A DNA stretch of 64,000 nt from Lumnitzera littorea (GCA_024138015.1 JAMXBB010000004.1:6654409-6718408), one strand, 5' to 3'. Shown: positions 47,688-62,089, counted from the first letter of the stretch. A program made the numbers and translations. The notes: a model not told the origin generated them from the sequence alone.

Positions 47688-47696
47688 GATACTTAA

Positions 47697-49899
47697 CAAA
47701 AACTTATACAAAATCTCAATAGACCCAGCTTGATTAAAGATTATAAGAAACTCTGTTCCAATGAGCAATAATGAGGAGAGAGAACTAAAGCTACCCATCT
47801 AAAGTGATAAAGAGAAAATGAAAGTGATACATGAAAGATTGTAAAAGAGATGAAAGATATGTAAAAAGTATGAAGATCAAACTCTTGATTTGACAATGTA
47901 TAAAAAAAGGACAATTTTAAAAAAATTTCTAAATGTGAAATTTCAAATGTAACTCACTCAAATTAATCTTAATATTTAACCTAAAAATATGATAAAGAAA
48001 AACGAGATATAAAAATTTGATAAAATTCATGAAAATTGATGAAACTAATTTAAAAGGTATAAGGAAATTGCATGATTTTTTTTTTTTGGTTTAATTAAAC
48101 AGTTTGTTTCGATTTTTCAAATAAAACCGTGAATCGCTTATATATAATCGAATTAAACCATGAACCAAATAATTTGTCAAAAAAAAAAAATCAATTTTTT
48201 GGCTGAATTCATGATTTACAACTTTTTTCCTAACCATATGAAGTACCCTCCATATGTTATCATATAAGTATTGCCTCCTAACTTTTAGAATCGAAGCCCA
48301 CCTTTTGTAAGGTAAAATCACTTTAGAATCTAAATCTGTCGGAGATAGAAAGTTTCTATGGAACTTGTAAAGTTTTTGTTATATTTTCATAATATGAAAA
48401 TTTTAAAATAAGTTAGCTTGACGACCCGTCAATTTTCCTACACAGTACATCCATCAATATGATAATATCCAACAAAGTATAGTTTAGGAGCGCACTGACA
48501 AATATTTCCAACGTCCTGCTTATTACAAATCTTATATTAAGAGCAGTAATTATAAACTACTCAAACTATATATAACAAACCTAAGAAAATTTAAATTTCC
48601 CTGCTAAGTATCGACGCGGATTAAATAAACAACTTCCTTTCCAAGTTTAAACTGAGTTAGCTTATATTTCACCAGGATTAAGATTAATGCCACAAAAGTA
48701 TTTATATAATTATTTTTATTTCTTTAGAGAACAATGAGCAATTAAACTAAAACTGGTAATCTAGCACTCGACTCATCAGCCTAGACATGATATGATACAA
48801 ATGTAAATAAGTTTACATAAGCAAAAGTTAGCATGATTAATTAATGATGAAGCTCATTTTGTGTCCAAATCCTAATCCATTTAAAAACTATGCTCTATTA
48901 TTTTAATCTCATCTTCGATGTTCGCCTATACACCTCTCTCTCTCTCTCTCTCGTTGTCACCATCTATTTTAACTCTAGTTTTAGTAAGATTAATACCCTT
49001 AAATTTTAATTTATTTCCATACTCTAACTTCTATCGTAAACATGAACATTATACATATATAGAAATTTTAAGGTATATAAACCAATGTACAGGACATATT
49101 TCTTTTGAACCTGAACTTCATTACTAAAACCACTTAATGTATTGTATAAAATTGGATTTACGCTTTAAAAAAAATAAATAAATAAAGAATTGGATTTGGT
49201 GTATGAATTAATTTCTGTTTTAGCAAGTTACAACATGTTGCGCATTGACTCAATAAAACAATCATAAGCTTTCATTTAAGTTATCCACATAATACTCAAA
49301 ATTTGAACGAATGGTTAAATTATTAAAATATTATATTTTCATCATACTTGTCCATATAGTAAGCCTTAAAATTGACAGTTTCTTTGCAATATAGTTGTAT
49401 GTATTTAGCAAATTCATCACAACATGAAAGTTACTTGTATAGTTTTCCTATATGGTGCTTTACCTCTTGATTGTTTCCAATTCAAAGATCAAATTCTTCA
49501 TGATAATTGTTTATATTCATCAAGTGTCACAATAATAACTTGTATTATGAAAAATAAAGAAATGAATTGGATTAATTAATGTTTAAATCTTCTTGTTTTT
49601 CTTTTGTGACATGACATGTTAAGACTTAATAATTGTAATATATTTATCTTCAAACTTTTTATTTCGATAAATAGCATCAATCAGATAAACAAGACATGCT
49701 AATTGAATAAATCAGGTTTAAGGGTTCACACTTCTACCATTAGTAAGCAGTTGTGTTATAGATAAAAGTTTTTCAAATTTAGACTCATTTAAACTCAAAA
49801 TCGAAACAAAAAAAAAAAAAAAAAAACTCAAAGTAAAACCTTAAATTTACTCAATCTGTAGGACTCAATGCTTCTTTTGTGGTGTGTCTCTAATTAATT
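47697..49899. other. AT-rich intergenic
   Basis: Contains GTTTAATTAAACAGTTTG and ACCGTGAATCGC-type motifs at 48088-48135, possibly an eroded MITE arm with a partner at 47270-47360, and a (CT)n run at 48933-48952. No gene supported; minus and plus frames of 69-76 codons here have AT-driven composition. Confidence 0.4.
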
Positions 49900-49904
49900 A
49901 AAAA

Positions 49905-52190
49905 AGGACAGGTGGTTTGCAATTTAGACAAAAATGTAAACTATGATATTGGAAGTTAGAATGTCATAATCTTGCAATTCTCATTGCAGCTTTTACAACT
50001 GTTCAAGTAGGTTATCAAGTTTGCCATATTTTTCATCATAATAGAAAACCAACCAAAATGCTCCAAATATCTTTGTAAGTTCTTGCTCGATAGGAACATT
50101 TGCTTCATGATCTCAATTTATGAATCCACCAAATCCACAAAATAAGAGGACCGAACCATTTCTTTCGACCATTTCAACTTTAATAAATGTCGGTTGATCA
50201 AAACTTCAACCCTCGTGAGCATTCATTCATCTATTAATAAGAATCAAATTCTAAGGAGGGAAAGTTGCAGCCAAGGCCAACATCGACTAACTGAAGCATT
50301 CAGCAGAAGTTGGAGAAGAAGTATGATGATGCTTCCACAGCTCACATAACATATATTCTAAATTAGCACCAACAGTTTAAAAGGATTCATCTTGATAGAG
50401 ATGATAACATAACATGGAATGCACTCAAATGGATAAATACTTGTATGTAGTGCAAGGAAAGATAGTCAACGTGCACTTGCATTCAAGTATTATAAACCTC
50501 CATGCTCATTACTACTACCAATTTTCCTTCTTATCTACATGTTGACTTTATAAAAAAAAAAGATTCTTGTAAATGCGTGATATCCCATAATTAAGTGTCC
50601 CGTATAAATTGTTAGAGATTATAGTACTAATTTATAAAACCATGATAATAAATAACTTATCAATACAATATTACAACTTTTGAACTAAAAAATTAAAATG
50701 AGTAAGAGTCGATCTCTTACTAATAAATGGATGATCTAGAATAATATATAAATAATAGATGATCCGAATTGTACATTGAAAATATGGTACAATTATAAGG
50801 TTAGTGATGAGAACGTTACATTGTAACTTTTAGATTAAGCGATCGAAATGGGTTTATATTATTTACTGATTTTGGACTAAGTCATTACAATATGTAAGCG
50901 TGAGGGCAAATTGTTAATCTAAGGGAAGGAAAGACGAACCTTGAAATAATGATGATGAAACCAAACATTTAGCATAGCAGGCTATGCGTATCATTATAAC
51001 ATTGAGTAAAAGGTCAAGTATCAACTCCCAATTTCACCAACGCATTTTCATCCCACGATGAAACCCAACCACCAGAATATCCACAACCACGAACATAAAC
51101 AATTATAGGAGATCAACCAATACCCACTGTAGTTGCAGACTTCCAGTAGAACCAACGGATATAAGGAGTACTCAATAAGATGAACAGTGTAATTAGAATG
51201 GAATGAGGCGAATTCTACCACTTCTTTTCCTAAGACTTGACTAGCTATCTATTAGTTATGTAAGCTAAGAAGACTAATATGTGCAGGGACTTCTATCAAC
51301 AGAAAACTGATTTTTTATATTTTCTCATTATTTTTTTACGTGTGGGACCTGCTGTCGACATTAATTACATCTCCATTTGCCTGATTGATCTTAAATATAA
51401 TCTGGAGCATTGTGCTACCGTGTTTTCTAGCACTCACATGGTGCAGGTATGCCTTGGGATCAGACGCATGATGCAGCAGCACCTAGAACAGGTTTAATTA
51501 GGCAAGCCATATACATAAAGCTAAAGCAGATTCATCTAGAAAGTACCCTTTTTAAAAAAAAAAAAAAAAAATAAGCTTAGTACTTTTATTCTAACCTGAT
51601 TTGTTTAGAAACTCAAACACACAAAAAAAAAAAAAAAACATTGTAACATGAACACTCGTAGACTATGGCCCAATAAAAAGACTTCTTAATTGCTTCAGTA
51701 TCCAATCCTTTAGCGGTGAAACCAAGTCGTAAATCCATTGCAAAGCATCTAGCACCCAACCTAGCAGGATCAGACGTTTCTTGAACATAATGTAGAAGCT
51801 CCCTACAATCTGCATCATCCTTTTCCGAATTTCATATGAGAATTGCTTATTTTTTTCAATCCTCATCTGCTATGGATGTTCCATCACTTCCTCCTTTAAC
51901 TTCATGACCGCATTCAACAATTTCAATTTTTTCCTTCTAGTGACGCTTCTCTTCCATATGCATCTCTGTCGATTCCTTCCATGAAAGAAGCCATCTCCTC
52001 TGCACCTCCAATTGTTTCTCATTTCCATCAAGGTTTTCCAGATCGTGAAAGATGTTTATTCTCTTTCCGGTCTAAGCTCTTGAGTTGCTTCCTCTTTCTT
52101 CCTTCAGTCAACTGAAGCCAATTTTTCGGTCTCCATCTCAAGCTGCCGCGCCAAACACTCCCAAACTTATCTTCCACCTATTCCTTTCAT
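49905..52190 (-). pseudogene. FRL-D: deleted relic of an FRL-B-like gene
   Basis: Aligns with FRL-B in collinear blocks: 49905-50200 with its 3' flank; 50980-51500 with the tail region (still readable as 'ASDPKAYLHHVSARKHGST' beside FRL-B 'STSDPRANLQQREKKHGRT'); 51575-51667 with the start of intron 2. Then it jumps to first-Frigida-domain sequence at 51668 ('VLDALQWIYDLVSPLK' beside 'VLDALQGFYHSFSPLK'), missing about 3.1 kb that holds exon 2. It continues into the coiled coil and near 52115 jumps again over about 1.3 kb, the part that carries the long repeats in FRL-B. Beyond 52190 homology stops, so the N-terminus is missing. Frames are broken throughout. Confidence 0.85.
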
Positions 52191-55100
52191 TTTCTTAGTA
52201 TTAATATGTCACACGTCTTGATTATTAATATACAAAATAATATATAGATTTTAATAAATTAATATTTGTGTTTTCATAAACTGAAATTTTATTAATACTT
52301 ATATATTACTATATGAAGTGTTAATATAAATTGTTTAAGACTAGATTGATCTTTGATGCAGTCCAAATAAGAATAAAGATGGAGACTCAAGTTTTATTAA
52401 GCTTATTAAACTATAGTTTATTTTAACAATAAATAATGAAAAATTAATCTTCAAAATATTCTGATGTATGAAAAATAAAGTTTTATTAGTCGAATACTTT
52501 AATTGAACATTTGGTTTGCCGATTTAAATAGGTAAAGATAAGGTAATAATTCTAGAAAATATAATAAAGAAGGAATGGCATTACTTAAACTTAAAATGAT
52601 ATTAATATTAGCAATGTTATCGTATTCAAATTAACTGATTGATTTGAACATATGAATAGATTAAGGTTTAAGGAAAAACTCAATTTGATTGGAAATTAAA
52701 CTAGAGTTAAACTGTAGGAATCGACTCAGTTTTGACAATATTGAGTAATAACTTATGATATATATATTATATATATGTATATATATACCCCAATATTCAT
52801 TTACCCTAATTCATAAATAAAAATATGCTCAAAAAGACTAATTAGAGCCTTTAATGAATGATCAGCCCAAAAGAAAATGTATTTAATGAATGAAACTTAA
52901 CTTTACTATCATTAGAAATTTGATGACATATACTTTTTAACTTTTTTCCACAATGAAGATATAATTTTTTTTATATAAAATATATGCAGTAGTAATGTGA
53001 TTATTTTTTATTGGTTATTGTTAAAATAAATAATTATTTAAGAAGTTTAATAGCCTCGAGTCTCTGTCTTTTTAAGTCTTATCCCAGTCCAATTCGGAAT
53101 ATCTTGTGACAAGATCCGAATTCCGACCTGCATCTTTCATATATGTATTCAAAATATTTCCCTCAGAATACCCCTTGTACTTTTTCAACACAACCAATGT
53201 GATTATGAATACATTTACCTTAACAGTTGTAACCTAAGTTTCGAACCATTCTCATAATTGTAATATATTTGGGAAAAAAAAAAGTAAAAAAGAAAAAAAC
53301 CTTAATCAACATAGATATCTCTTCAAAATCATCAAACTTAAGGCCCCAATTGTTCAAAACACTAACTATTTTTGAATAAAAGATAATTAAAATCTCTTAT
53401 TTATTTATTTTTTCTTAGTTCATACATATTTGCATGGTACTGCATTAGTTTAAAGAAAGAAACACCATAGATCATTAGCATTGTCTTCCGGGGTCTAGGG
53501 TTTTTTTTTTTTTTTCTTTTTTTCTTTTTTTAGTGTTCATAAGGAGAATAAGTTTAGTGAATAATTGAGGAAATCAATCAAAAACTGCTTAAGGGTATTA
53601 AGTTTAAGGAGATGAGAATTAAATTCAGTCGGTGCAGGAGAAAGTTGGGGAATGCTCGAAGCAGCTTGAGAAAGAGAACGAAAAATTGGCTTCAGTTGAA
53701 ACTCCACTTCGTCTCGTGGATTAGTAAGTGCTCTTCCAATCATTGGTAGTCTTGAATCTTTTGGCCTTAGCTGAATAAATACAGCGCTCGATTTAAAGTT
53801 TGGGTACTTCCACGATCAGTGTGTTAACCTACATGTACAAACAGTATAATTGTTTACGTAAGCGCTCATCAACCTCAAACTAGTGGTTTAAACCGTCAAT
53901 ACCTAATATAAGATGTACCATAATTAATTAAACGCCCTGTTATCATTGGCGATCTATAGTTTTCTCCAAAATTCATCTCTTCTTTTTCCCTAACTCGATA
54001 TTTAATCCTTTTGAGCCTTTTCCGTATCCCAATTCATCTTTCCCCGTCACTGTCTACCGTAAAGATTTGTTCTTATCATCTTTTAATCAAATAATAACCT
54101 AGATTCATTGTATTGATTAATTCATACTTAGGTTTTTTTATTCTCTAATTATAATTTGAGCATAATATGTCAGGATTTTGATAATAATAACTATTTATGA
54201 ATTTCTATTTTTTTTTTAAAAAAATTGTTAATCGCCTTTTTCTTTTCTTTTCTTTTTTTCAATTGAGAATCAAAAGATAAAGGTTGAAAACTTACATGTT
54301 TGACGCGTCCTCGAGCTTCTTCTCTCTCTCTCTCCTATTGCACGAGAAAATTCTCTTCCGGCGCTATTTATGGGGATTGGATAGGAATTTAGAGAATCTA
54401 TCTTCTCTCTCTACTTTAAGTTTTCATCATATATAGTGTATCTTTAGTATAGGTAGCTATTATTGACTTTTAACTCATATTTACTTATTTTCTAACTTTT
54501 TTTTTTATGACACTTCCTATATATTAGCTAACGATGTACTTGCATACTTAAAAAAGGCTTGCACTCAATAATATAAAAGAATATTGGTAATATATATTAG
54601 TAAAATCAAAATTATAATAAATTTTTTAAAGAAAAAGCCCTCACAATAGTAATAAATATTGGTTGTATAAAAACTGTAATGAATTTTTAAAATAATAAAA
54701 ATATTAGATAATTAAAATAATGGATAAATAAAAAAAATAATAATACGTGAAAGTAAGTGATAGATTCATTAATAAATAATGGTTGAGAAGTTCATGAGAT
54801 AGGGTTAAATTTTTTAGTAACTAAGATGCGAATATATTTAATATTTTAAAATTATAAAGTACTAAATTGTTAGTTACAGGTAGTTATAAAAAGGGTTTTT
54901 CTTTTAATATAATAGAATATTGTTAGTTATACAAAAAAGATTTTTCCTTTAATATAATATATATTTACTAATGGATGACATTTTAACCACATTATATGCA
55001 TAGAATATTAGTTGCTAAACTAATACACAATTAATTAAATGAAAAAGGAAAAAAAATTGAAATGTGAAAAAAAAGGTTTATTATAATAGTTTTTGAAAAA

Positions 55101-58100
55101 TATCAATCGCAGAAAACTGCATAAATATTTATCTTTTTTAAAATAATGTAGGATAATAATATGCATATATATTATGTTTCTTATGCAATATATATGTATG
55201 TATTATAATGATTTGCTGCAATTTATGATATATACAATATATATCGCATAGTATCTAATATATTATGACATAAAAAAAAAGCATATGAAACATATATTAA
55301 AACTATATTAAATTATATATTTCATATACACACTAATTTTATATATTGTAATAATACATATAAGATGTATTTCTATAATTAGATACAAAATACACTATAT
55401 ATGTTACTATATAAAATACAAATGACATATTATATATTTGCTGTATATGTTACAAGAATCAATAATTACTCAGTTGGATAAAAGTTGTATTCATATCTAT
55501 TTTAATTAATGTGTGGTTTACAAAAAGAAAAGAAAAGCATTTGAATTATCATCATTAAATTTTAAAATGTTAACGGATAGAACATCTATAAAAGCAAGTT
55601 GAATTATTAATTATCTTCTCACCCATAGCGTTCCTTAACGTTATTATGAATTATTCCTATCCATTATATGACCCATTTAGCGCCATTTTCATCATTGATA
55701 TATTGAATCCCAATAAAAATTTTCAGTCGATTCATTTAATTGCATTTATCTATTCTATATCTATTTTATATTATTAAAGTGTAAGGCCTCTAGATTTGTA
55801 ATTCTTGTTTTTAGTGAACGAATTTCCAATTTAGCCAAAAAAAAAAAAAATCTAAGATGAGGCTTTTCACGTCTTTTCTTATTTTCTTAAATTACCCTTT
55901 TATGATATTAATATTCTATATCATCTACTATTTGTCATGTCATTAGTGTTATAGATATCGAGTATAATAATTCCACCTTTGCACTAAAAATGGTATTTTG
56001 TGTGATTACATTTCTAATTAATAATATTTCAATTCCTATTAATATAAATTTCTATCAATAGTTCTAATTATAGATCACTAATTTATGGTGTTATTATATT
56101 TATCACTACCCATACATTTCAATTTTGATGAATATTCAATTCCTAAAGAAAACAAATCCAATTTTAAATCAAAATGAATCCTAATTATTTCTCATCTCTC
56201 CCATAATTTTTTTTTTTTTTATTCTATCAGTTGGTTGAAACATTTTCCCTATTCCCATAAAGGTTACTTATTATGATGTAACTCAAAATCATTAGTGTCT
56301 CTTTGCACATTTTTCTGAAAAAGGTCCACTCAATATCACATTTTCATTTATAGGATTACGATATCTCATTAGATGGTTAGATAATGATATTGAGATAGTA
56401 GAGTAGCAGGGATGTAATGGTTATTTAACTCCATTTTTTAACTTACTTTTTTGTTTAAGAAATTGTATCATTGTCATTACATGTTTAATATGAGAGATTA
56501 ACTTTTTTCTTTTAAACAATATGTGTGAATTGTTTTCACTTTCAAGTGAAAAGAAATGTATGCTAAAATAAGAACACAGAGGTTAATCGTGGTGTTTCAA
56601 AATTTCTTTAATGTAGTGGTGTTCCAAAACTAAATGGAGTTTGCTAATCTTTTATATAAAAAGTAACTATGAAAGCCCATCACATTTCATTACCAGTATC
56701 TTTTAGTTGTTTTCTTTATGTCAATTAGACCTTTTCACTATTAATTTTTCTTTTAGTTTATCATGTATTCAATGGACGTGTGCTATATACAAAAAATACT
56801 ATGGTTATTGTGAGGTATGAGTTATGCCATGAAGGGCTGTAATCTTTCTATGGTTTAATATCAAATAACAAAATCCTTGGTATAATCCTGCATTTTCGTA
56901 ATTCCAAAGGTTATAGCTCTTATAGATCGCATGACATTTTTCGATGTTTAATTATTCATAGAAATAAAGCATAACATGATCTTTTGTAACCATTAATATA
57001 AGATAAAATTTCAATTGCCTTTGTATATTTCTGCACAAATTACAAAATAAATCTAAATGGATATGATTCCATAAACATCAAAGTTATATTGTATTTTGCT
57101 TTAAAAGTGGATGAAAAGAAATTATTAAAGAATATGATTTCTATAAAATTGAAAATCGTTCTTCTTATTTTGAGATTCACAATTCATCGTCATAATAATA
57201 ATAATAATAATATAGTTTCAGAAGCTTGAAAGAAAAAGCCTTAATTTAAGGAATATTTAATCAAATCAATTTTTTGATACAAATCCATCCATAATATCAC
57301 ATATCATGCCTCATATCTTCAATCTTGCACAAGATATCTTAAACAATATCACTTTTTGTTTTTAAATAATATCACCTTTGCTCATCTTATCCAACGAGAT
57401 CACATGTCACCAACTGAAAAGAGTAATTCTATCCTTCTTTTAATTGAATTTCCCACTTATTCAGGAAATTAAAATATCTAAAGAATCAAAATTCAAAACA
57501 AAAGAAATAACACGTTTCCTTACATGCTTAACGGCAAAGCGACATTTAGAAGGTTCCTTTCTATTTATTTCCATGATGTAGCTGAAGAAAAGCAACAAAG
57601 TTGATTCATTTTCTTGATTTGTTATAATCTTACTTGCCTTACTTTCTTTATTCTGTTTCAAGCTTGACATTAAAGTATCTTTGATTATTCTCTTTCGTCT
57701 TTTTTTTTTTATTTTTTATTCCATAGACATGGAGAAAGCACCACATCTGAATAATAGCGAATAGTTTTAATATCTGATCTTGATAGTAGGCTTTATCTTT
57801 ATTTTATTTCTTCTTCTTATGTATACATACATACATAAATATAAATATATATATATATGCACACATATTTTTTTTTTTCACCATTTGGGATAAAGAAACC
57901 TTCTATTATTCTTTAGGTAGAGGAATTCCTTTTGAGATCTCAAATTGCTTAAATAATTTTTAATTTTTTATAATATATAATAACATTTAATTATATTTAC
58001 ATTTGATGTTTTTAAAAAATATATAATCATTATTTAAACTTTTCTTCGTACATTCTGTAATTTTTTAAATCAATCAAAATAAATATAACCAAAATTAGTG

Positions 58101-59632
58101 AGTATATCCATATGACATATTACAAAAAATAAAGATTGGATTTCGCAGTTCTATTTTAGTTTCATCAAGGAAAGAAATAAGGACAAAGTTATTTAGATTG
58201 CTTTGTGATTGATGTGCAAGGAGATGTGTTATTTTTATGTTTTAATTCTTTGGAGATTTGTATTTCTTGTTACCTATAAATACAAAAGTTCCAAAAAAGA
58301 AAAGGTAAAACTACTAGTAGTCGTATGATCTTGTTGAATAAAAGTAAAGTTGTATAAGGAGATTGTATTTTTTTTTATTATTATTTTTGTTTAAAGAAAT
58401 GAGGCATAATGTGTGGGGATTCCATGATATAAATACCAAATTTTTTTGTTGCAATTTGACTTGTTTTAATCGTTTTTTGTACAAATGTAAGTGATACAAT
58501 GAGTTTTCATGAGATTACATATGTATTTGTATTAAAAATTGATTCTATCAAATTTCCCCCACTCTTTTTCAGCTTTTGAAATTATATATTATATAACATG
58601 ATGATAACATGATATGAAGGGGGGATAAACCAGCTTATAACATATATCTTTACGTCATTTGATTTTTTTTTTTTTTATCAAGTTTTACGTGCATTACTTT
58701 GTCCATTTTCAATCTAAATATTTTATTTTCCATACTTTTATAGTTTGACTTATATTTTTTGTATTTCAATTACTAGAAGAGAAGTCCACATATCACCACA
58801 ACGATTATTATTTAGTTAAATACAAAATTGTTAATAAAATTGTATATACATATATAAAAATGACATCTTGCGAGATATATATTTATTTCAAATTGAAATA
58901 AAGATAAATTCATATTTGAAAATTTTAGTTATAGGAAAAATGGAGATAAATTATGTCAATGATACCTTTTTTTTTTTCCTTAATTAAGATAAGTTATAGG
59001 TTATGTTATGATGATAAAATAAGAAGTAGGAGGCTACATTTTTAATACTATCATTTACTCACTTTTCTATTTGGTCTTAACTTTTTTTTTTTAATTTATT
59101 TGAATCCTCAATATTTTTATAACCACACAAAAGTAGGACTTCTTTAAATCTACTAAAGAATATGCTAATTTGTGATATGTATTAGCTTCAAATTAGTCTA
59201 CAATAATGAATTTAATAAAATAAAAATATTAAATATATTCAATTACATAACATAATAAAAAATAATATTAAATTATTTAATTGTATATGATAAAAATAAT
59301 TTAAAATTAAATAAAAACATTAGAAGTAAGAAAAATGGATTGGAAAAAAGTTAGATTTCCAACTATCCCAAGGCCAATGAGGAGCTAATATATGCTAGAA
59401 ATGCAAAAAAAGAAAAAAAAAAATTAATGGAAGTAAAACTTCTATAAGGTTTTGAATTAAAAAAAGAATAAAAAGAAGGATGGGAACTGAAATAAAATAA
59501 TGGGTAAACATTGAAAACTAAAAGTGTGCTTTCTGTAATAATTTAATTGTAAGATGAAATCTAAAATGGAAATTTATATGTATATATATATAAAGATATA
59601 TATGTCTATATATAGATAAAGATATACGAAAG

Positions 59633-59663
<31 letters not shown>

Positions 59664-60840
59664 AAGTGATCAATCCTTATACGACTCTAATATATGATTT
59701 AAGATGACTACTAGAATATACAAACCATTCTATATGTTTTACCAATCCAAATTTATACAGGCATCTAAAATTTGATCCAATTGAGATGATGACTCCGTCT
59801 CTCTCCCTCCCTCCTTTATCTCTCTGTCCCTTTTATTCAATAAAATATGTCACAATAAGAAAGGGGTCACTTTTGGCTTTTGCACAGTTTATAAACTTTA
59901 ATTGGTTAATGAAAGTGTACATATTGCATTTTTGTTGGTTGAATATACATATTGTATATAAATCCTGCAAATTTAACTATATGAGTGTAGGATTAAACTT
60001 AAATACTATAAATAACTTTAGATGTTGATAAGGTTAAGTAAAATAAAAATTTTATTAAGTTATAAATTTGAATATATTATAACAAATAAAAACCCTAAAA
60101 AATCGATTGAAACCTAAATTGTGTGAAAAAACTCTAAATCCGATTTACACGCAAATAATTGAAATCGAATTCAAACTTGATTGAAATCCTAAAATTATAA
60201 CTTTAAGTTTATAAAATGAATAAATATCACTTAATGGTGATATAATTATATTACATAATCGCGTAAAACTTTTAACGAAAACGTCGAAATAACTCATAAA
60301 AATTATAAACGTAATGGATACCAATTAAATTGATAAAATTTTTATAAAATCTCAAAATTAATTTATAAATGTTATTTTTATTATTTTTATGTTTGGAAAA
60401 ATTTATATATAGTTATTTTTATTTTCCTTTTTCTTTTCTTTTTCCTTCTTATTTTTTCCTCTCCTATATGTGATTTCCTAGCTATTTTTATAGTTGCTCA
60501 TGTACTCAATTTCTTTGTACAAGTATCAAGTAATTAAGGATAAAAGGACAAATTACATGAAGTAAATGTCTTATCCTCATTAATACTTAATCTATATGGA
60601 TTTGCTACTTTCTTTTCTATCTTTATTTGCTTCATTGTCCTTTACGTTTGGAAGTTGGAAACCAAAAACCAAAACAAAAAAAAAAAAGGGAAACAAAGCA
60701 ATTACACATATATACAAACTGAACAAGAAAACAAGGGAAAAAAATAAAACAAAGACCAAGAAGAAGAAGAGGAGGAAAAACAAGATATTCAACCATTATT
60801 TGGATTTAAATTATTAAGGATTTAGGTAGGTTATTTATTT
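52191..60840. other. AT-rich intergenic, no gene supported
   Basis: About 8.6 kb of A/T-rich DNA with poly-A/T runs, (AAT)n at 57193-57213, and (TA)n tracts near 52760-52788, 57842-57860 and 59577-59663. Short open frames at 53537-53743 (minus, 68 codons), 57461-57670 (minus) and 60596-60817 (plus, a hydrophobic start followed by a Lys-rich tail) have no family match I can name. I saw no further FRL fragment or transposon domain. Confidence 0.5.
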
Positions 60841-61680
60841 ATTTTGTATATACATGTATTATATACTATGTATACGTATACTAAGTATTTATTTAATTGT
60901 TTATTTACGTGTACATATATGTATGCATGAATAAATAAATATATATGTATTATGTATTTTCTTTATTTATGTATATACATATGTATAAATGAGTAGGTAT
61001 ATATATTATTATGTCTAATATACGGTATAGGTATATAGGTACAAATAGTAATACATATAATATGTATTTTCCAACACATGAATGTTTGTATATATTTATG
61101 CGTGTGTATTATATATATATATGTATATTTAGTATTTTTATTATATGGTATATGTATGTATACACGTATATCATATGTATATGTACAAGGGTATTTTCTT
61201 TATATACATACATATATTTAGTATTCTACTTAATTATTTATGTATATATATGCGTGATTATGTATATATATGTACTTATTATTTTTCCATATGAGGTATA
61301 TATATGTATACGTATATAGTAAATATATGTATATATACTTAGTATTTTCAAAGTATACGATTTTTTGTATATTTGTATATATATACATATTATTAATAAT
61401 ATTTTATATTTTAGTATATATACACGTATATAATACAACTGTATATGTACATAAGTATAAAAAGTATAAATAAGTGTATATTATACTTATACATAATGTA
61501 TAAGTAAAGTTAGAATAATTTAATATATAACGTATAGTCTACGTATAAACGTACATATATGAATAGTGATGTATACGTAAAAATACGAATATAATTAAAT
61601 AGTATATACAATACACTATACTATTAATTTAATAAATAAAGTAAGTTAATAAATATATATATATATACATAAACACTGTA
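60840..61680. repeat. Low-complexity TATA/TATG/TACA tract
   Basis: About 0.85 kb composed almost wholly of alternating pyrimidine-purine steps (TATATG, GTATAC, TATACG, CATATA). Overlapping open frames on both strands (61011-61319, 61238-61438, 61270-61473) arise because the tract lacks stops in some phases; their Y/I/V-rich products are not credible proteins. No single repeat period is kept. Confidence 0.8.
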
Positions 61681-62089
61681 AATTTGGAAAAAGATTAATA
61701 ATTAAGTAAATTAGAAAATTTAATAAAATATAATCATAAATATATATAATTATACCGTAAAATAGGAAAATAATGGAAAAAGTACAAAGGTGACATGTGG
61801 CACTTTCATATGCCGCCACGTCACCATTTATTACAAATTAATTAATTTTTTTAATTAGCAATAATAATAAAATACTTAATTAATTAGAAAAATAATAAAG
61901 TAGAAAATTTTGAATTAATAATTCTAAAATCTCAAAAATAAGTTTAAAAAGGTAATTATAGTAAAATAGGTTTAAAATAAGAAAATTATCAATTATACGA
62001 TCTAAATAATTATTAAATTGTAAATATATTAAGAAAAGTTTAAATTGATATTTTATAGCTTTTTAAGTTAAAATAATGAATTTTGTAAT
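61681..62089. other. AT-rich intergenic
   Basis: No gene. A short stem-prone phrase GTGACATGTGGCAC...GCCGCCACGTCACC lies at 61790-61826: an ACGTGGC-like inverted pair in otherwise A/T-rich DNA. Confidence 0.4.

Noticed and set aside
53537..53743. Minus-strand 68-codon frame, 'RSLSQAASSIPQLSPAPTEF'
   Set aside because: Composition is less AT-driven than neighbours, but no match to FRL or any family I know, no start context, and short; not called.
60592..60817. Plus-strand 73-codon frame with a signal-like hydrophobic start and Lys-rich tail (possible small secreted peptide)
   Set aside because: The tail comes from an A/G-rich run (AAGAAGAAGAGGAGG) and the start from a T/C-rich run; no conserved peptide motif seen, and the opposite strand is equally open.
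61011..61473. Tyr/Ile/Val-rich frames on both strands
   Set aside because: Products of the TATA/TATG low-complexity tract.
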